This document shows positions 1 to 9,166 of a stretch of 64,000 nt of DNA, in pieces (the first letter of the stretch is position 1; every line of letters starts with the position of its first letter). The DNA comes from Flavobacterium sp. LC2016-12 (GTDB taxonomy: Bacteria > Bacteroidota > Bacteroidia > Flavobacteriales > Flavobacteriaceae): positions 620,001 to 684,000 of the forward strand of contig NZ_JADKPT010000001.1 in the NCBI RefSeq assembly GCF_015351595.1. The letters run 5' to 3'. Below the pieces are notes generated by a model, which ran no database searches, was not told the origin of the DNA, and was given only the letters and a program-made list of their open reading frames with translations. The position numbers and the translations under genes were made by a program.

Positions 1-1497
1 GAGGCGTTCCAACAAGCAGATGGTTCAACAAAACGTAAATATGGAGGAACTGGTTTAGGATTATCAATCAGTCGTGAACTGGCAAAATTACTACGAGGAG
101 AAATAATTTTGCATAGTAAAGAAAATGAAGGAAGTACATTTACTTTATGTGTTCCTGTTTTTGGATCTAGTATCAAAAAGGTTGAAGTAGAAAAAGCACC
201 ACCTTTAGAAATTGTACCGACGGAAGAGGAAATGGAGGAAAAACCTAAAAACAAGTATTTAAGTGCTGTAATTCCGGATGAAATTGAAGACGACAGAAAT
301 GCAATTTTTGAAGGAGATAAAGTAATTTTGATCGTTGAGGATGATATCAATTTTGCTAAATCACTTTTAAATTTCACCCGTAAAAAAGGCTATAAAGGAA
401 TTGTTGCAGTAAGGGGAGACTATGCCTTAAATTTTGCTTTGGTTTATAAGCCTGTTGGCGTTTTATTGGATATTGAACTTCCGATAAAAAGTGGTTGGGA
501 AGTTTTGGAGGAATTAAAAAACAATTCTCAAACCAAACATATTCCAGTTCACATTATGTCTTCTCATAAATTGAAACAGGAAAGTTTACTGAAAGGAGCG
601 GTAGATTTCTTAGATAAACCGGTGGCATTTGATAAAATTCCGGAAGTTTTCCTTCGAATAGAAAGTATTATTAATAAAGAAGCGCAAAAAGTACTGATTA
701 TCGAAGACAATCCGAAACATGCTAAAGCATTGTCGTTTTTCTTAGAGAGCTATAATATTAATTCGGAAATAAAAAGTGAAGTTTCAGAAGGGTTGGATGC
801 ACTGAATAAAAAAGAAATTGATTGTGTCATTCTGGATATGGGAATTCCGGATAAACAAGCGTATGAGATTCTGGAAGGCGTAAAGAAAAATCCAGGCTTA
901 GAAAACTTACCGGTAATTGTCTTTACAGGAAAAAGTTTGTCTATTAAAGAAGAAGTCAAGATTAAAAAATATGCCGATTCAATCATCGTAAAAACAGCGC
1001 ATTCGTACCAAAGAATGCTCGATGAAGTTTCGCTTTTCCTTCATTTAGTTGAAGATAAAAAAGATCCAAAAGACAAAAAAGACAGTCATAAAAAGCTAAA
1101 TTTACTTAACAATATCCTGTTTGAGAAAAAGGTATTAATTGTAGATGATGATGTACGTAATATTTATTCATTGACAAAAGCCTTAGAAGTTTTTAAAATG
1201 AATGTGATTACCGCTTTTGATGGAAAAGAAGCCATTAAAATTTTAGGAGAACATACGGACACAGACATTGTTTTGTTAGATATGATGATGCCAAATATGG
1301 ACGGTTATGAAACAGCCGAAAAAATTCGCAGTATGCCTAAATTCCTGAATTTGCCACTTATTGCCGTAACAGCAAAAGCAATGACAGGCGACAGGGAAAA
1401 ATGTATTAAAGCAGGAGCTTCAGACTACATAACAAAACCAGTAGATATTGATCAACTGTTGTCGTTATTACGTGTTTGGCTATATGATAAAATATAA
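1..1497 (+). CDS. Hybrid sensor histidine kinase, C-terminal part with three receiver domains (5' end outside window)
   Basis: The reading frame is open at base 1 and ends at 1497, so only about 498 C-terminal residues are visible. Residues 1-50 are the end of an HATPase_c domain: the G2 box GGTGLGLSIS is followed by the last strand STFTL. Three receiver domains follow at about 107-215, 230-335 and 377-494. Each has its acidic pair (VEDD, IEDN, VDDD), a phospho-acceptor Asp (LLDIELP, ILDMGIP, LLDMMMP) and a Lys (LDKP, VKTA, ITKP). The sensor and HisKA parts lie upstream and cannot be judged. A lone receiver, CheR and CheB follow on the same strand, so a phosphorelay tied to methylation enzymes is likely. 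The TTG at 109 is internal and not a start. Confidence 0.93.
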   Translation, partial: EAFQQADGSTKRKYGGTGLGLSISRELAKLLRGEIILHSKENEGSTFTLCVPVFGSSIKKVEVEKAPPLEIVPTEEEMEEKPKNKYLSAVIPDEIEDDRNAIFEGDKVILIVEDDINFAKSLLNFTRKKGYKGIVAVRGDYALNFALVYKPVGVLLDIELPIKSGWEVLEELKNNSQTKHIPVHIMSSHKLKQESLLKGAVDFLDKPVAFDKIPEVFLRIESIINKEAQKVLIIEDNPKHAKALSFFLESYNINSEIKSEVSEGLDALNKKEIDCVILDMGIPDKQAYEILEGVKKNPGLENLPVIVFTGKSLSIKEEVKIKKYADSIIVKTAHSYQRMLDEVSLFLHLVEDKKDPKDKKDSHKKLNLLNNILFEKKVLIVDDDVRNIYSLTKALEVFKMNVITAFDGKEAIKILGEHTDTDIVLLDMMMPNMDGYETAEKIRSMPKFLNLPLIAVTAKAMTGDREKCIKAGASDYITKPVDIDQLLSLLRVWLYDKI

Positions 1498-1506
1498 TTA
1501 AAAAAG

Positions 1507-1600
1507 TTTTGCCATAGATTAAAAGATTTAAAGGGTTTCTTTCTAAAATTAAACATTGTGAATCCGTGAATCCCGATAGCTATCGGGAGTGGCAAAAAAT
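1507..1600. repeat. Intergenic repeat with 18-bp perfect palindrome
   Basis: The spacer between the hybrid kinase and the lone receiver starts with ttttgccatag and ends with tggcaaaaa, an inverted pair. Inside it lies a perfect palindrome at 1571-1588, tcccgatagctatcggga. The same gcca(c)-type word recurs at 41151-41394, 52600-52627 and 53660-53693. It could act as a weak terminator or an mRNA processing site within the operon. Confidence 0.6.
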
Positions 1601-1626
1601 AAAAAACAAACTAAAAGCAGGAGAAT

Positions 1627-1992
1627 ATGAATAAAAAAAGACTCTTAATTATTGATGATGATTCTAGAAATATTTTTGCTTTAGAAAATACTTTACGTGC
1701 CAAATCATTCGATTGTTTGTCTTGTTTAAGTGCAGAAGAAGCTTTGAAATTATTAGAATCAGACGAGCACATTGATGCCATTTTAATCGATATGATGATG
1801 CCGGAAATGGATGGCTATGAGGCAATTCCGCTAATAAAAGCGATTCCGTCAAGAAAATTGACTTTTGTAGTTGCGGTTACGGCACAGGCTATGACAGGCG
1901 ATAAAGAAAAATGTTTGGAGGCTGGGGCAGATGCCTACGTTTCAAAACCAGTTGATGTAGATAAATTACTTCAGGTGCTGAAGGAAATATGA
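1627..1992 (+). CDS. Single-domain response regulator (CheY-like)
   Basis: This 121-residue protein is one receiver domain and nothing else. It has the acidic pair in LLIIDDDSRN, the phospho-acceptor Asp in ILIDMMMPEMDGYEA, the Thr in AVTAQAMTGD and the Lys in YVSKPVD. It closely resembles the third receiver of the upstream hybrid kinase (DMMMPxMDGYE, AMTGDxEKC, SKPVD/TKPVD), which suggests duplication and a shared phosphate path. A purine-rich gcaggaga lies just before the start. The CheR gene starts 8 bases after its stop. Having no output domain, it may be a phosphate carrier or bind a target directly. Confidence 0.93.
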   Translation: MNKKRLLIIDDDSRNIFALENTLRAKSFDCLSCLSAEEALKLLESDEHIDAILIDMMMPEMDGYEAIPLIKAIPSRKLTFVVAVTAQAMTGDKEKCLEAGADAYVSKPVDVDKLLQVLKEI

Positions 1993-2000
1993 GATGAATT

Positions 2001-2810
2001 ATGATTGAAGATATCGAGTTAGAAACACTTATTAATGATGTTTACGAATATTATGGTTTTGATTTTGGAAGTTATTCGAGAGCTTCATTGAAAAGACGTG
2101 TGAACAGACTTTTTCATTTAGATGGATTTACCCATTTTCATGAATTTCTTTCCAGAGTTCGATATGACCCTGAATATTACAAAAGAATGGTAGACGAAAT
2201 CACGGTAAATGTAACTGAGATGTTTCGCGATCCCACTTTTTATAACGTTTTACGAAAAGAAATTTTACCATTACTCGGAACCAAACCTTTCATTAGATTA
2301 TGGCACGCAGGCTGCTCTACAGGCGAAGAAGTCTATTCCATGGCCATTATGCTTAAAGAAGCCGGTTTACTCCATAAATCGCTTATTTATGCTACGGACA
2401 TTAATGCGTCGGTTTTGGAAACAGCCAAAAAAGGAATTTTTCCGTTAAGAATGATGAAAGAATATTCAGAAAACTATCGTGATGCTGGTGGATTGGAAGA
2501 TTTTTCGAGTTATTATACTGCCAATTACGGTATTGCAAAATTTAATGAAGAACTCGCTGAAAAGATGGTTTACTCACAGCATAATTTGGTGTCAGATACT
2601 TCTTTTAATGAGTTTGATATGATTTTATGCCGTAATGTTTTAATTTATTTTGACAACGATCTTCAAAAGAGAGTCATTAATCTATTTGATGAAAGTCTGG
2701 CTGTTTTGGGATTTCTTGCTTTAGGAACGAAAGAAACCATAAAGTACTCGATTGCTCCAACGAAATACAAACAGTTTGAAAAGGAAAAGATATGGAGAAA
2801 AGTGAAATAA
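2001..2810 (+). CDS. cheR: CheR-type protein-glutamate methyltransferase
   Basis: This 269-residue protein matches CheR in length and order: an N-terminal helical domain at about 1-75, then a SAM-dependent methyltransferase fold. Visible motifs are TEMFRDPTFY, the SAM loop WHAGCSTGEEVYSMA and CRNVLIYFDND. In chemotaxis, CheR methylates glutamates of receptor proteins using S-adenosylmethionine. No methyl-accepting receptor is present nearby, so the substrate is unknown. The gene overlaps the next one (CheB) by 19 bases, which supports coupled translation, and sits directly behind a receiver gene. Flavobacteria glide and generally lack flagella, so a role in classical flagellar taxis is unlikely. 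Confidence 0.92.
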   Translation: MIEDIELETLINDVYEYYGFDFGSYSRASLKRRVNRLFHLDGFTHFHEFLSRVRYDPEYYKRMVDEITVNVTEMFRDPTFYNVLRKEILPLLGTKPFIRLWHAGCSTGEEVYSMAIMLKEAGLLHKSLIYATDINASVLETAKKGIFPLRMMKEYSENYRDAGGLEDFSSYYTANYGIAKFNEELAEKMVYSQHNLVSDTSFNEFDMILCRNVLIYFDNDLQKRVINLFDESLAVLGFLALGTKETIKYSIAPTKYKQFEKEKIWRKVK

Positions 2811-3385
2811 TATCAGGCTGTAAAGTGGTGATAATAGGCGGATCTGCAGGAAGTTTAAATGCATTGATGCAAATCTTGCCTGAAATACCTAAAATAAATG
2901 GTTTTGCAATGGTTATCGTCTTGCATCGAAAAAGTACTGACGATCAGACACTGGAAGATTTAATTAATTTAAAATCGAATGTACCCTTAAAACCTGTTGA
3001 AGATAAAACGCCATTGGTGCCGGGTTTTGTTTATGTGGCACCTTCAAATTATCATTTATTATTTGAAAAAAATGACTTATTAGCGTTAGATACTTCTGAG
3101 AAAGTAAATTTTAGCAGGCCAAGTATTGATGTTTCTTTTGAATCTGCTGCAGAAATTTATGGTGAATCTTTAGTGGGTATTTTATTATCTGGATCCAATA
3201 CTGATGGCACGTTTGGATTACAGACTATTCAGGCTCATGGAGGAACTGTTGTAGTTCAAAATCCGTTGGCTGCCGAAATGCCTTTTATGCCTAACAATGC
3301 TATTTTGTATACAGAACCTCATTTTGTTTTGCACAATCATGAAATCTTAAAATTGATTATTTCTATCAACAACCCAAATGATTAA
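2792..3385 (+). CDS. cheB: CheB-type methylesterase/deamidase catalytic domain without receiver
   Basis: The 197 residues cover only the CheB catalytic domain; the usual N-terminal receiver is missing. The catalytic triad can be placed: Ser in VIIGGSAGSLNAL, His in VIVLHRKS and Asp in LLSGSNTDGTFGL. CheB removes methyl groups from receptor glutamates and so opposes CheR. Without its own receiver it cannot be switched in the standard way, so the lone receiver or the hybrid kinase upstream may control it in trans. It overlaps cheR by 19 bases and its stop overlaps by 4 bases the stop of the convergent gene on the minus strand. Confidence 0.92.
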   Translation: MEKSEIISGCKVVIIGGSAGSLNALMQILPEIPKINGFAMVIVLHRKSTDDQTLEDLINLKSNVPLKPVEDKTPLVPGFVYVAPSNYHLLFEKNDLLALDTSEKVNFSRPSIDVSFESAAEIYGESLVGILLSGSNTDGTFGLQTIQAHGGTVVVQNPLAAEMPFMPNNAILYTEPHFVLHNHEILKLIISINNPND

Positions 3386-4155
3386 TTTCCAGGTTTTGGA
3401 GCTTCTTCTTCAGGCAGAATAACACGGTTTAATTCGGCTTCTTTTTCTGCTTTTTTTCTGGCTGCTTTTCCACGGCCTATTGGCAAACCTGCTGTTACAT
3501 ACAAAGATCTGTTGTATTGTACAGGTCCATCTCCCTTCATTACAGGAACCAATCCGTAATAATATTGAACCGTCATATTTAACCCGTTTCCGATATTCAT
3601 ATGATAACCGGCCCCAAGTGCAATTCCCGCATCGATAACATGTATTTGATCTCTAATGTTGTGTTTATATTCCACATCATCACCATTATAATCTTTATGA
3701 AATTTATCAAAAGCTTTGGCCAGTAATCCAAGCTGTGGCCCCGTTTTTAGATAAATATTATTTTTAAATTGATATTTAATTAAAATCGGAACATTAAAAT
3801 AACGTATCTCACGATCCACTTTTCCACCGGCAAAAGTATTATCTAAATTGGCATCACCTAAAGAATAAACGGGTAGACCATGCGCTCCCATAGGAGATTT
3901 TACGATTACACCGGTATTGATCATCCAGGCAGGATTTTTTTTAGATCGAATATCAAAGTAAAATCCAAGATTAAAACCCACTTCAGTGCCTGAGGTTTCC
4001 ATATTCGAAATCGTCGAAAAATTGACACCACCATCCAAACCAAATTCTAGAAAAGGAGAGTTCAGTTTGTCTCCAAAAAGCAAGGAAATTAAAACTTGCG
4101 ATTGTGCTGATGTTATACAAAAGAAAGCGATAAGTAATAATAAACCTTTTTTCAT
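3382..4155 (-). CDS. PorT-like outer-membrane beta-barrel protein
   Basis: The 257-residue product starts with a signal peptide (MKKGLLLLIAFFCITSAQSQ). The body alternates aromatic and polar residues as in small outer-membrane barrels. Phrases such as LEFGLDGGVNFSTI, GVIVKSPMGAH, KTGPQLGLLA and ALGAGYHMNIGNG are typical of the Bacteroidota PorT-like (outer membrane beta-barrel) domain. A charged tail (RGKAARKKAEKEAELNR) follows the last strand, an unusual end for a barrel. It lies 12 bases downstream of another membrane protein gene on the same strand, so they probably form one transcript. Function unknown. Confidence 0.75.
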   Translation of the reverse strand: MKKGLLLLIAFFCITSAQSQVLISLLFGDKLNSPFLEFGLDGGVNFSTISNMETSGTEVGFNLGFYFDIRSKKNPAWMINTGVIVKSPMGAHGLPVYSLGDANLDNTFAGGKVDREIRYFNVPILIKYQFKNNIYLKTGPQLGLLAKAFDKFHKDYNGDDVEYKHNIRDQIHVIDAGIALGAGYHMNIGNGLNMTVQYYYGLVPVMKGDGPVQYNRSLYVTAGLPIGRGKAARKKAEKEAELNRVILPEEEAPKPGN

Positions 4156-4167
4156 AGGATTAATGGA

Positions 4168-5289
4168 TTAAAGTCCAAAACGATACTGAAGACTGCCTAA
4201 TGCTTGTGTACGGCTACCTAAGAAACCAACTTCAGCACGAAACATTACATGTTTACTGAATTGGTATTGAGAACCAATAATGAAATTCCACATGTCTTTA
4301 GGTCTTTTTTGCAGCGAATATTGCACAGATGAAGACTCAGCGGTGCTCAAAGCGCCATCTAAAGAAGTCAAAATATCGCTGGCTTTACTAAGCGCTCTGT
4401 CTGCAGTATTATGTTTGGCAATATTTACAGGATTCGCTTGTTGTGCTGGAGATAATCCATCCCACCAAGTATCAACTTTTGTTTGGTTTTCTTCTATTTT
4501 GGCGAAACCGGTATCTACTTTTTCCTCAAGACCAGTTAAATCAAACATATCAGATAATGGAATATTTCCGTCAGTATCACCGTTGATGTGTACTCTAAAA
4601 GCACCAACCCAAACAGCAACATTGGTTTCTGGTTTAGGTAATTTAAAAGTTTTTCCTAGTCTTGGACCAAAAACATAAGAGAAGGCAGGTTTATCAAGAG
4701 AACTAATATCGGTCCAGGCCATGTTCATATCCAATGCCAGCCAGCCTCCGCCAATACCAATTGTTGGTGTCATACCCAAACCAAAAGTTGTCGCATCAAA
4801 ATTAGCCTTAGTACTAAAACTTGCAATTTGAGACCAGTTATTATCGGCATCCGGAACATAAATTCCGGCATTAATTTTAGTAGCTGTTTTGGCTTTTCCA
4901 AAAATTCCATAAATATTTAAGAAAGGAAGCAGCCAAATATCAGGTCTGATGGTTAGTGCACCAGCTTCTACGGTAGATTTATCGAATCGTACTATTTCAT
5001 CTAAATTATATTGAGGACCATTATTAAAACCTACTTCCAGGTTGCTAATTACAATTTCAGATTCCTGCCAAAAATAATTCACAGAAACTCCGGCAGAATA
5101 AGGTAATTTATATCCTTTTTGAGCAACTTTTTCTCCCCAGATAGGTAAGGCATATGGGTATTTTTCGACTTTAAGACTGTCTTTGAGCTGTTCATTTTTT
5201 TTACCAACTATTTTGTCAGTATAAACCTGACCAAAAATTTGCATGCTAAAGAATAATAGTGAGGCTGATATTAGTGTATTACATTTCAT
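4168..5289 (-). CDS. Exported outer-membrane protein of unknown function
   Basis: I do not recognise a named family with certainty. The 373-residue protein has a signal peptide (MKCNTLISASLLFFSMQIFG) and then strand-like segments rich in Gly and aromatic residues (LPYSAGVSVNYFW, FLNIYGIFGKAKT, GLGMTPTIGIGGG). A central region of about 60 residues (about 260-325) is helical and possibly coiled (KIEENQTKVDTWWDGLSPAQ). It ends LGSLQYRFGL; a C-terminal aromatic strand fits barrel insertion. It is cotranscribed with the PorT-like gene downstream. The helical insert inside a barrel-like protein is the odd part. Confidence 0.65.
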   Translation of the reverse strand: MKCNTLISASLLFFSMQIFGQVYTDKIVGKKNEQLKDSLKVEKYPYALPIWGEKVAQKGYKLPYSAGVSVNYFWQESEIVISNLEVGFNNGPQYNLDEIVRFDKSTVEAGALTIRPDIWLLPFLNIYGIFGKAKTATKINAGIYVPDADNNWSQIASFSTKANFDATTFGLGMTPTIGIGGGWLALDMNMAWTDISSLDKPAFSYVFGPRLGKTFKLPKPETNVAVWVGAFRVHINGDTDGNIPLSDMFDLTGLEEKVDTGFAKIEENQTKVDTWWDGLSPAQQANPVNIAKHNTADRALSKASDILTSLDGALSTAESSSVQYSLQKRPKDMWNFIIGSQYQFSKHVMFRAEVGFLGSRTQALGSLQYRFGL

Positions 5290-5605
5290 CGATTGTAGTG
5301 TTATAAAAATTATTAATAGAACTGCGAAAAATAAATAGGTAACTAATGTATTCTTTAAAAAAATGTATGTTATAGTCTGTATTGTAATTGAATAGGCTTT
5401 TGTATTTTAAAATTTGATTTGGTTCAATATGTTAATTATTGTTAAAGTTAAATAAATTTTCTTACCATTTGCAATCTTTTTTAAGAAAGTAAAATTTTTA
5501 AATAAAAATTTATTACCTGTATGTGATTAAAAAAAATGGTTAGGAAAGATATCAATTTCAATTATTTAGATTTTAATATAAAAAATAAATAGTATTTTTA
5601 CCATC
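5290..5605. other. 316-base AT-rich divergent spacer
   Basis: This spacer separates the minus-strand outer-membrane genes from the plus-strand metal-efflux genes and must hold promoters for both. A near match to the Bacteroidota -7 box on the plus strand is TAGATTTT at 5567-5574, but no well placed TTTG partner was found. No hairpin, repeat or further gene was seen. Confidence 0.4.
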
Positions 5606-5929
5606 ATGAAATGGATAGCAATACTATTATCAATTTATTTGATGGCACTTTCAAATATGCCTTGTGCAGATATGGAAGTGAATAGTGCTATGCATAAAAC
5701 AGCTCAGTTTTCATCTGAAGCTAATCATTCACACGATAAGGACAATGATTTGTGTTCTCCATTTTGCGCTTGCAATTGCTGCGGAGCGCAGATTTTGAGC
5801 TATCAGCTTTCTGAAAGTTTTGAGTTTCCTGTGGCTTTTACTATTATTTCAAAAGCTTTACCTAATTATAATTCTGTTTTTGCCTCCAATTTCTACGGAA
5901 GCATTTGGCAGCCTCCTCAAATAGCATAA
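5606..5929 (+). CDS. Small exported Cys/His-rich protein (DUF6660-like), first gene of metal-efflux cluster
   Basis: The 107-residue product has an N-terminal hydrophobic segment (MKWIAILLSIYLMALSNMPC), then a His/Asp/Cys cluster: HSHDKDND followed by CSPFCACNCCG. It ends with IWQPPQIA. Short proteins like this stand before CusA-type pumps in many Bacteroidota; I recall them as DUF6660. The metal-ligand residues and the position 93 bases before the RND pump gene suggest periplasmic metal sensing, chaperoning or leader control. A similarly built protein (His/Cys cluster, C-terminal Pro-Pro) is encoded at 23080-23427 before another transport operon. Function is inferred from context only. Confidence 0.7.
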   Translation: MKWIAILLSIYLMALSNMPCADMEVNSAMHKTAQFSSEANHSHDKDNDLCSPFCACNCCGAQILSYQLSESFEFPVAFTIISKALPNYNSVFASNFYGSIWQPPQIA

Positions 5930-6022
5930 TGATGCCCGGCTAGTTCGGGTTAGAGAGTTGTGGACTTTTCACAAAATGAATAGACAAACTTTGTCTAATT
6001 TCTCACGTCATTATATATTCAA

Positions 6023-9000
6023 ATGTTAGATAAAATTATACAGTTCAGTATAAAGAATAAGTTCTTTATACTGTTATTTACCCTTGTATTGATTGCATGG
6101 GGAAGCTATTCGCTTAAAAATTTGCCGTTGGATGCTCTTCCTGATGTCACCAATAATCAGGTGCAGATCATTACAACAGCTCCAACTTTAGCCAGTCAGG
6201 AAGTGGAACAATTGATCACTTATCCGCTGGAACAGGCTGTAAAAACAGTTCCCAATATTATTGAACTGCGTAGTATTTCCCGCTTCGGATTGTCTGTCGT
6301 AACTGTCGTCTTTGAAGACGATGTCGATATTTATTGGGCCAGAGAGCAAATATTTCAACGCTTAAAACAAGCCGAAGAAAACATTCCTGCTTATGCAGGT
6401 TCGCCTGAATTAGCTCCTATTACAACTGGTTTAGGCGAAATTTACCAATATGATGTTTATGCCAAAAAAGGCTATGAAAACAAATACGATGCGATACAAT
6501 TAAGAACTATTCAGGATTGGATTATTATTCCGCAACTACAAGGAATTAAAGGTGTTGCCGACATTAGTACCTGGGGAGGAAAGCTAAAACAATATGAAAT
6601 TGCGGTAAACCCAAATACATTAAACAGTCTTGGTGTTACGATTACCGAAATTTTTGATGCTTTAGAAAAAAACAATCAAAATACTGGGGGAGCTTATATC
6701 GAAAAAGATCAATATGCCTATTTTATTCGAGGTGTCGGAATGGCGAAAGGAATAAATGATTTGGGGAATGTTGTAGTTAAAAACCGCAATGGTTCGCCTG
6801 TTTTAGTCCGTGATGTAGCCGAAGTCCGTGAAGGAATTGCGTTGCGCTATGGTGCGTCAACCAAAGATGGAAAAGGAGAAATTGTTTCGGGTTTGGTTTT
6901 GATGTTAAAAGGAGAAAATTCCAGCGCCGTAGTCAACCGAATTCATGAAAGAATGATTCAGATTAACAAAAGTCTGCCGGAAGGAGTGGTTGCAGAGGCT
7001 TTTATTGACAGAGGGAAATTAGTCGATAATGCCATCGGAACAGTTACAAAAAACCTTTTAGAAGGAGCATTAATCGTCATTTTTGTGCTGATTTTATTTC
7101 TAGGGAACTTACGTGCAGGGTTGATTGTTGCTTCTGTTATTCCCCTAGCCATGCTTTTTGCCGTGATCTTGATGAATGCCTTTGGCGTAAGCGGAAATTT
7201 AATGAGTCTTGGGGCAATTGATTTCGGAATTATAGTCGATGGAGCTGTTATTATTGTAGAAGCAACGATGCATCATCTGCAAAAACTCAAAAGAAAAAAA
7301 GAGCTTTCGCAAGAAGAAATGGACATTGAAGTCTACAATTCGGCTTCAAAAATCAGGAATAGTGCCGCTTTTGGAGAAATCATTATTCTTATAGTATATC
7401 TTCCAATTCTGGCTTTAATTGGTACCGAAGGCAAAATGTTCAAGCCAATGGCAATGACGGTTGGATTTGCTGTAATTGGTGCCTTTGTGCTTTCATTGAC
7501 CTATGTACCAATGATGAGTGCGTTATTCCTTTCAAAAAATACAGAACACAAAACCAATTTCAGTGACCGAATGATGGTTTGGCTGGAGAATTTATACAGA
7601 CCATTTTTAGAGAAAGCACTACAGTTTAAAAAGATAGTTCTGGGAATCTCAGTGGGTTTATTTGCCATTGCATGGTTAGTTTTTAATAGTATGGGCGGTG
7701 AATTTATTCCGACTATTGAAGAAGGCGATTTGGCAATAAATGCCACCATTATGACAGGAAGTTCGCTTACGCAGATGGTAGAAACGACTACTAAATATGA
7801 GAAGTTACTGAAAGCTAAATTCCCTGAAATCAAAACGATTGTGACCAAAATTGGAAGTGGAGAAATTCCAACCGATCCAATGCCCATTGAAAGCGGCGAT
7901 TTGATTATTGTGCTAAAAGACAAAAAGGAATGGAAAGGCAAATACGATAATTGGGAAGACTTGGCCAATGCCATGAAAGAAGAAATGGAAATCATTCCCG
8001 GTGCCAATATTGAGATTTCACAGCCGATTCAGATGCGTTTTAACGAATTAATGACGGGAAGCCGAAGTGATATTGCCATCAAAATTTTTGGAGATGATTT
8101 AGAGATTCTGGATGCAAAAGCAAAAGAACTAATCTCAAGAATTAAAGATATTGAAGGAATCGGTGACTTAAAAGCCGATAAAGTAACCGGTTTACCACAG
8201 ATTACAATCAAATACGATTACAATAAAATCGCTTTATACGGATTGAATATTTCAGATATCAACCAAATTATTCGTTCGTCATTTGCAGGAGAAAGTGCCG
8301 GAAAAATCTACGAAGAAAGCAAAAGGTTTGATGTGGTCGTGAGAATGAATCAGGACAATCGTGCTGATATTAGCGATGTCAGCAATTTGTTTATTCCGCT
8401 ACCGAACGGACAGCAGGTTCCGCTTTCTCAGGTTGCTTCAGTTGATTACGAGCAAGGCCCGGTTCAGGTTACGCGTGAAGATGGGAAACGCCGAATTACT
8501 GTTGGATTAAATGTCCGCGGACGCGATATTAAAAGTGTTGTTGAGGAAATTCAGGAGCGATTAGTACGAGATTTTAATCTTCCTTCTGGATATTATGTAA
8601 CCTACGGCGGTCAATTTGAGAATTTGGTCAAAGCTACCAATCGATTAATGGTTGCATTACCTATTGCATTGGGATTAATATTGATTTTATTATATCTGAC
8701 TTTCAACAGCTTCAAACAAGCAGCATTAATTTTTACCGCCATTCCATTATCGGCCATTGGAGGTGTTTTTGCCCTTTGGATGCGAGGCATGCCGTTTAGT
8801 ATTTCAGCCGGAATTGGTTTTATTGCCTTATTCGGAATTGCCGTTTTAAACGGAATTGTACTGATTTCGTATTTCAATCAATTAAAAGCAGAAGGAATAC
8901 TCGATCCGTTACAAAGAGTTTTAATCGGAACCAAAACGAGATTACGTCCGGTTTTAATGACTGCGGCTGTGGCTTCGTTAGGATTTTTGCCAATGGCATT

Positions 9001-9166
9001 GTCCACAAGCGGTGGAGCAGAAGTGCAGAAACCTTTGGCAACTGTGGTTATTGGAGGTTTAGTTTCAGCGACATTATTGACACTAATCGTTTTGCCAATT
9101 CTGTATTTATTATTGGAACGTGGACTTAACCGCAAAGAGCGCAAAGATTTACGCAATGAACGCTAA
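6023..9166 (+). CDS. CusA/CzcA-type heavy-metal efflux RND transporter
   Basis: At 1047 residues this is full length for the HME-RND family, the inner-membrane proton/metal antiporter of a tripartite pump. The start MLDKIIQFSIKNKFF, the plug-domain phrase YPLEQAVKTVPN and the TM4 signature DFGIIVDGAVIIVEA at about 398-412 are typical; its Asp and Glu residues form the proton relay. Two large periplasmic loops and twelve membrane segments can be followed. The channel and adaptor genes follow 16 and 2 bases apart, giving an A-C-B order. Substrate could be Cu, Ag, Zn, Co or Cd; the P-ATPase nearby favours Zn/Cd/Co. The last residues (LNRKERKDLRNER) are encoded by the left arm of a dispersed repeat. 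Confidence 0.95.
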   Translation: MLDKIIQFSIKNKFFILLFTLVLIAWGSYSLKNLPLDALPDVTNNQVQIITTAPTLASQEVEQLITYPLEQAVKTVPNIIELRSISRFGLSVVTVVFEDDVDIYWAREQIFQRLKQAEENIPAYAGSPELAPITTGLGEIYQYDVYAKKGYENKYDAIQLRTIQDWIIIPQLQGIKGVADISTWGGKLKQYEIAVNPNTLNSLGVTITEIFDALEKNNQNTGGAYIEKDQYAYFIRGVGMAKGINDLGNVVVKNRNGSPVLVRDVAEVREGIALRYGASTKDGKGEIVSGLVLMLKGENSSAVVNRIHERMIQINKSLPEGVVAEAFIDRGKLVDNAIGTVTKNLLEGALIVIFVLILFLGNLRAGLIVASVIPLAMLFAVILMNAFGVSGNLMSLGAIDFGIIVDGAVIIVEATMHHLQKLKRKKELSQEEMDIEVYNSASKIRNSAAFGEIIILIVYLPILALIGTEGKMFKPMAMTVGFAVIGAFVLSLTYVPMMSALFLSKNTEHKTNFSDRMMVWLENLYRPFLEKALQFKKIVLGISVGLFAIAWLVFNSMGGEFIPTIEEGDLAINATIMTGSSLTQMVETTTKYEKLLKAKFPEIKTIVTKIGSGEIPTDPMPIESGDLIIVLKDKKEWKGKYDNWEDLANAMKEEMEIIPGANIEISQPIQMRFNELMTGSRSDIAIKIFGDDLEILDAKAKELISRIKDIEGIGDLKADKVTGLPQITIKYDYNKIALYGLNISDINQIIRSSFAGESAGKIYEESKRFDVVVRMNQDNRADISDVSNLFIPLPNGQQVPLSQVASVDYEQGPVQVTREDGKRRITVGLNVRGRDIKSVVEEIQERLVRDFNLPSGYYVTYGGQFENLVKATNRLMVALPIALGLILILLYLTFNSFKQAALIFTAIPLSAIGGVFALWMRGMPFSISAGIGFIALFGIAVLNGIVLISYFNQLKAEGILDPLQRVLIGTKTRLRPVLMTAAVASLGFLPMALSTSGGAEVQKPLATVVIGGLVSATLLTLIVLPILYLLLERGLNRKERKDLRNER

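Noticed and set aside
109-1497. Complete gene starting at the TTG at 109
   Set aside because: The frame is open to base 1 and residues before 109 contain the HATPase G2 box, so the start lies outside the window.
7501-9156. Several antisense reading frames opposite the CusA-type gene
   Set aside because: They are shadows of a long coding region, with low-complexity Ser/Ile/Asn-rich products and no family features.
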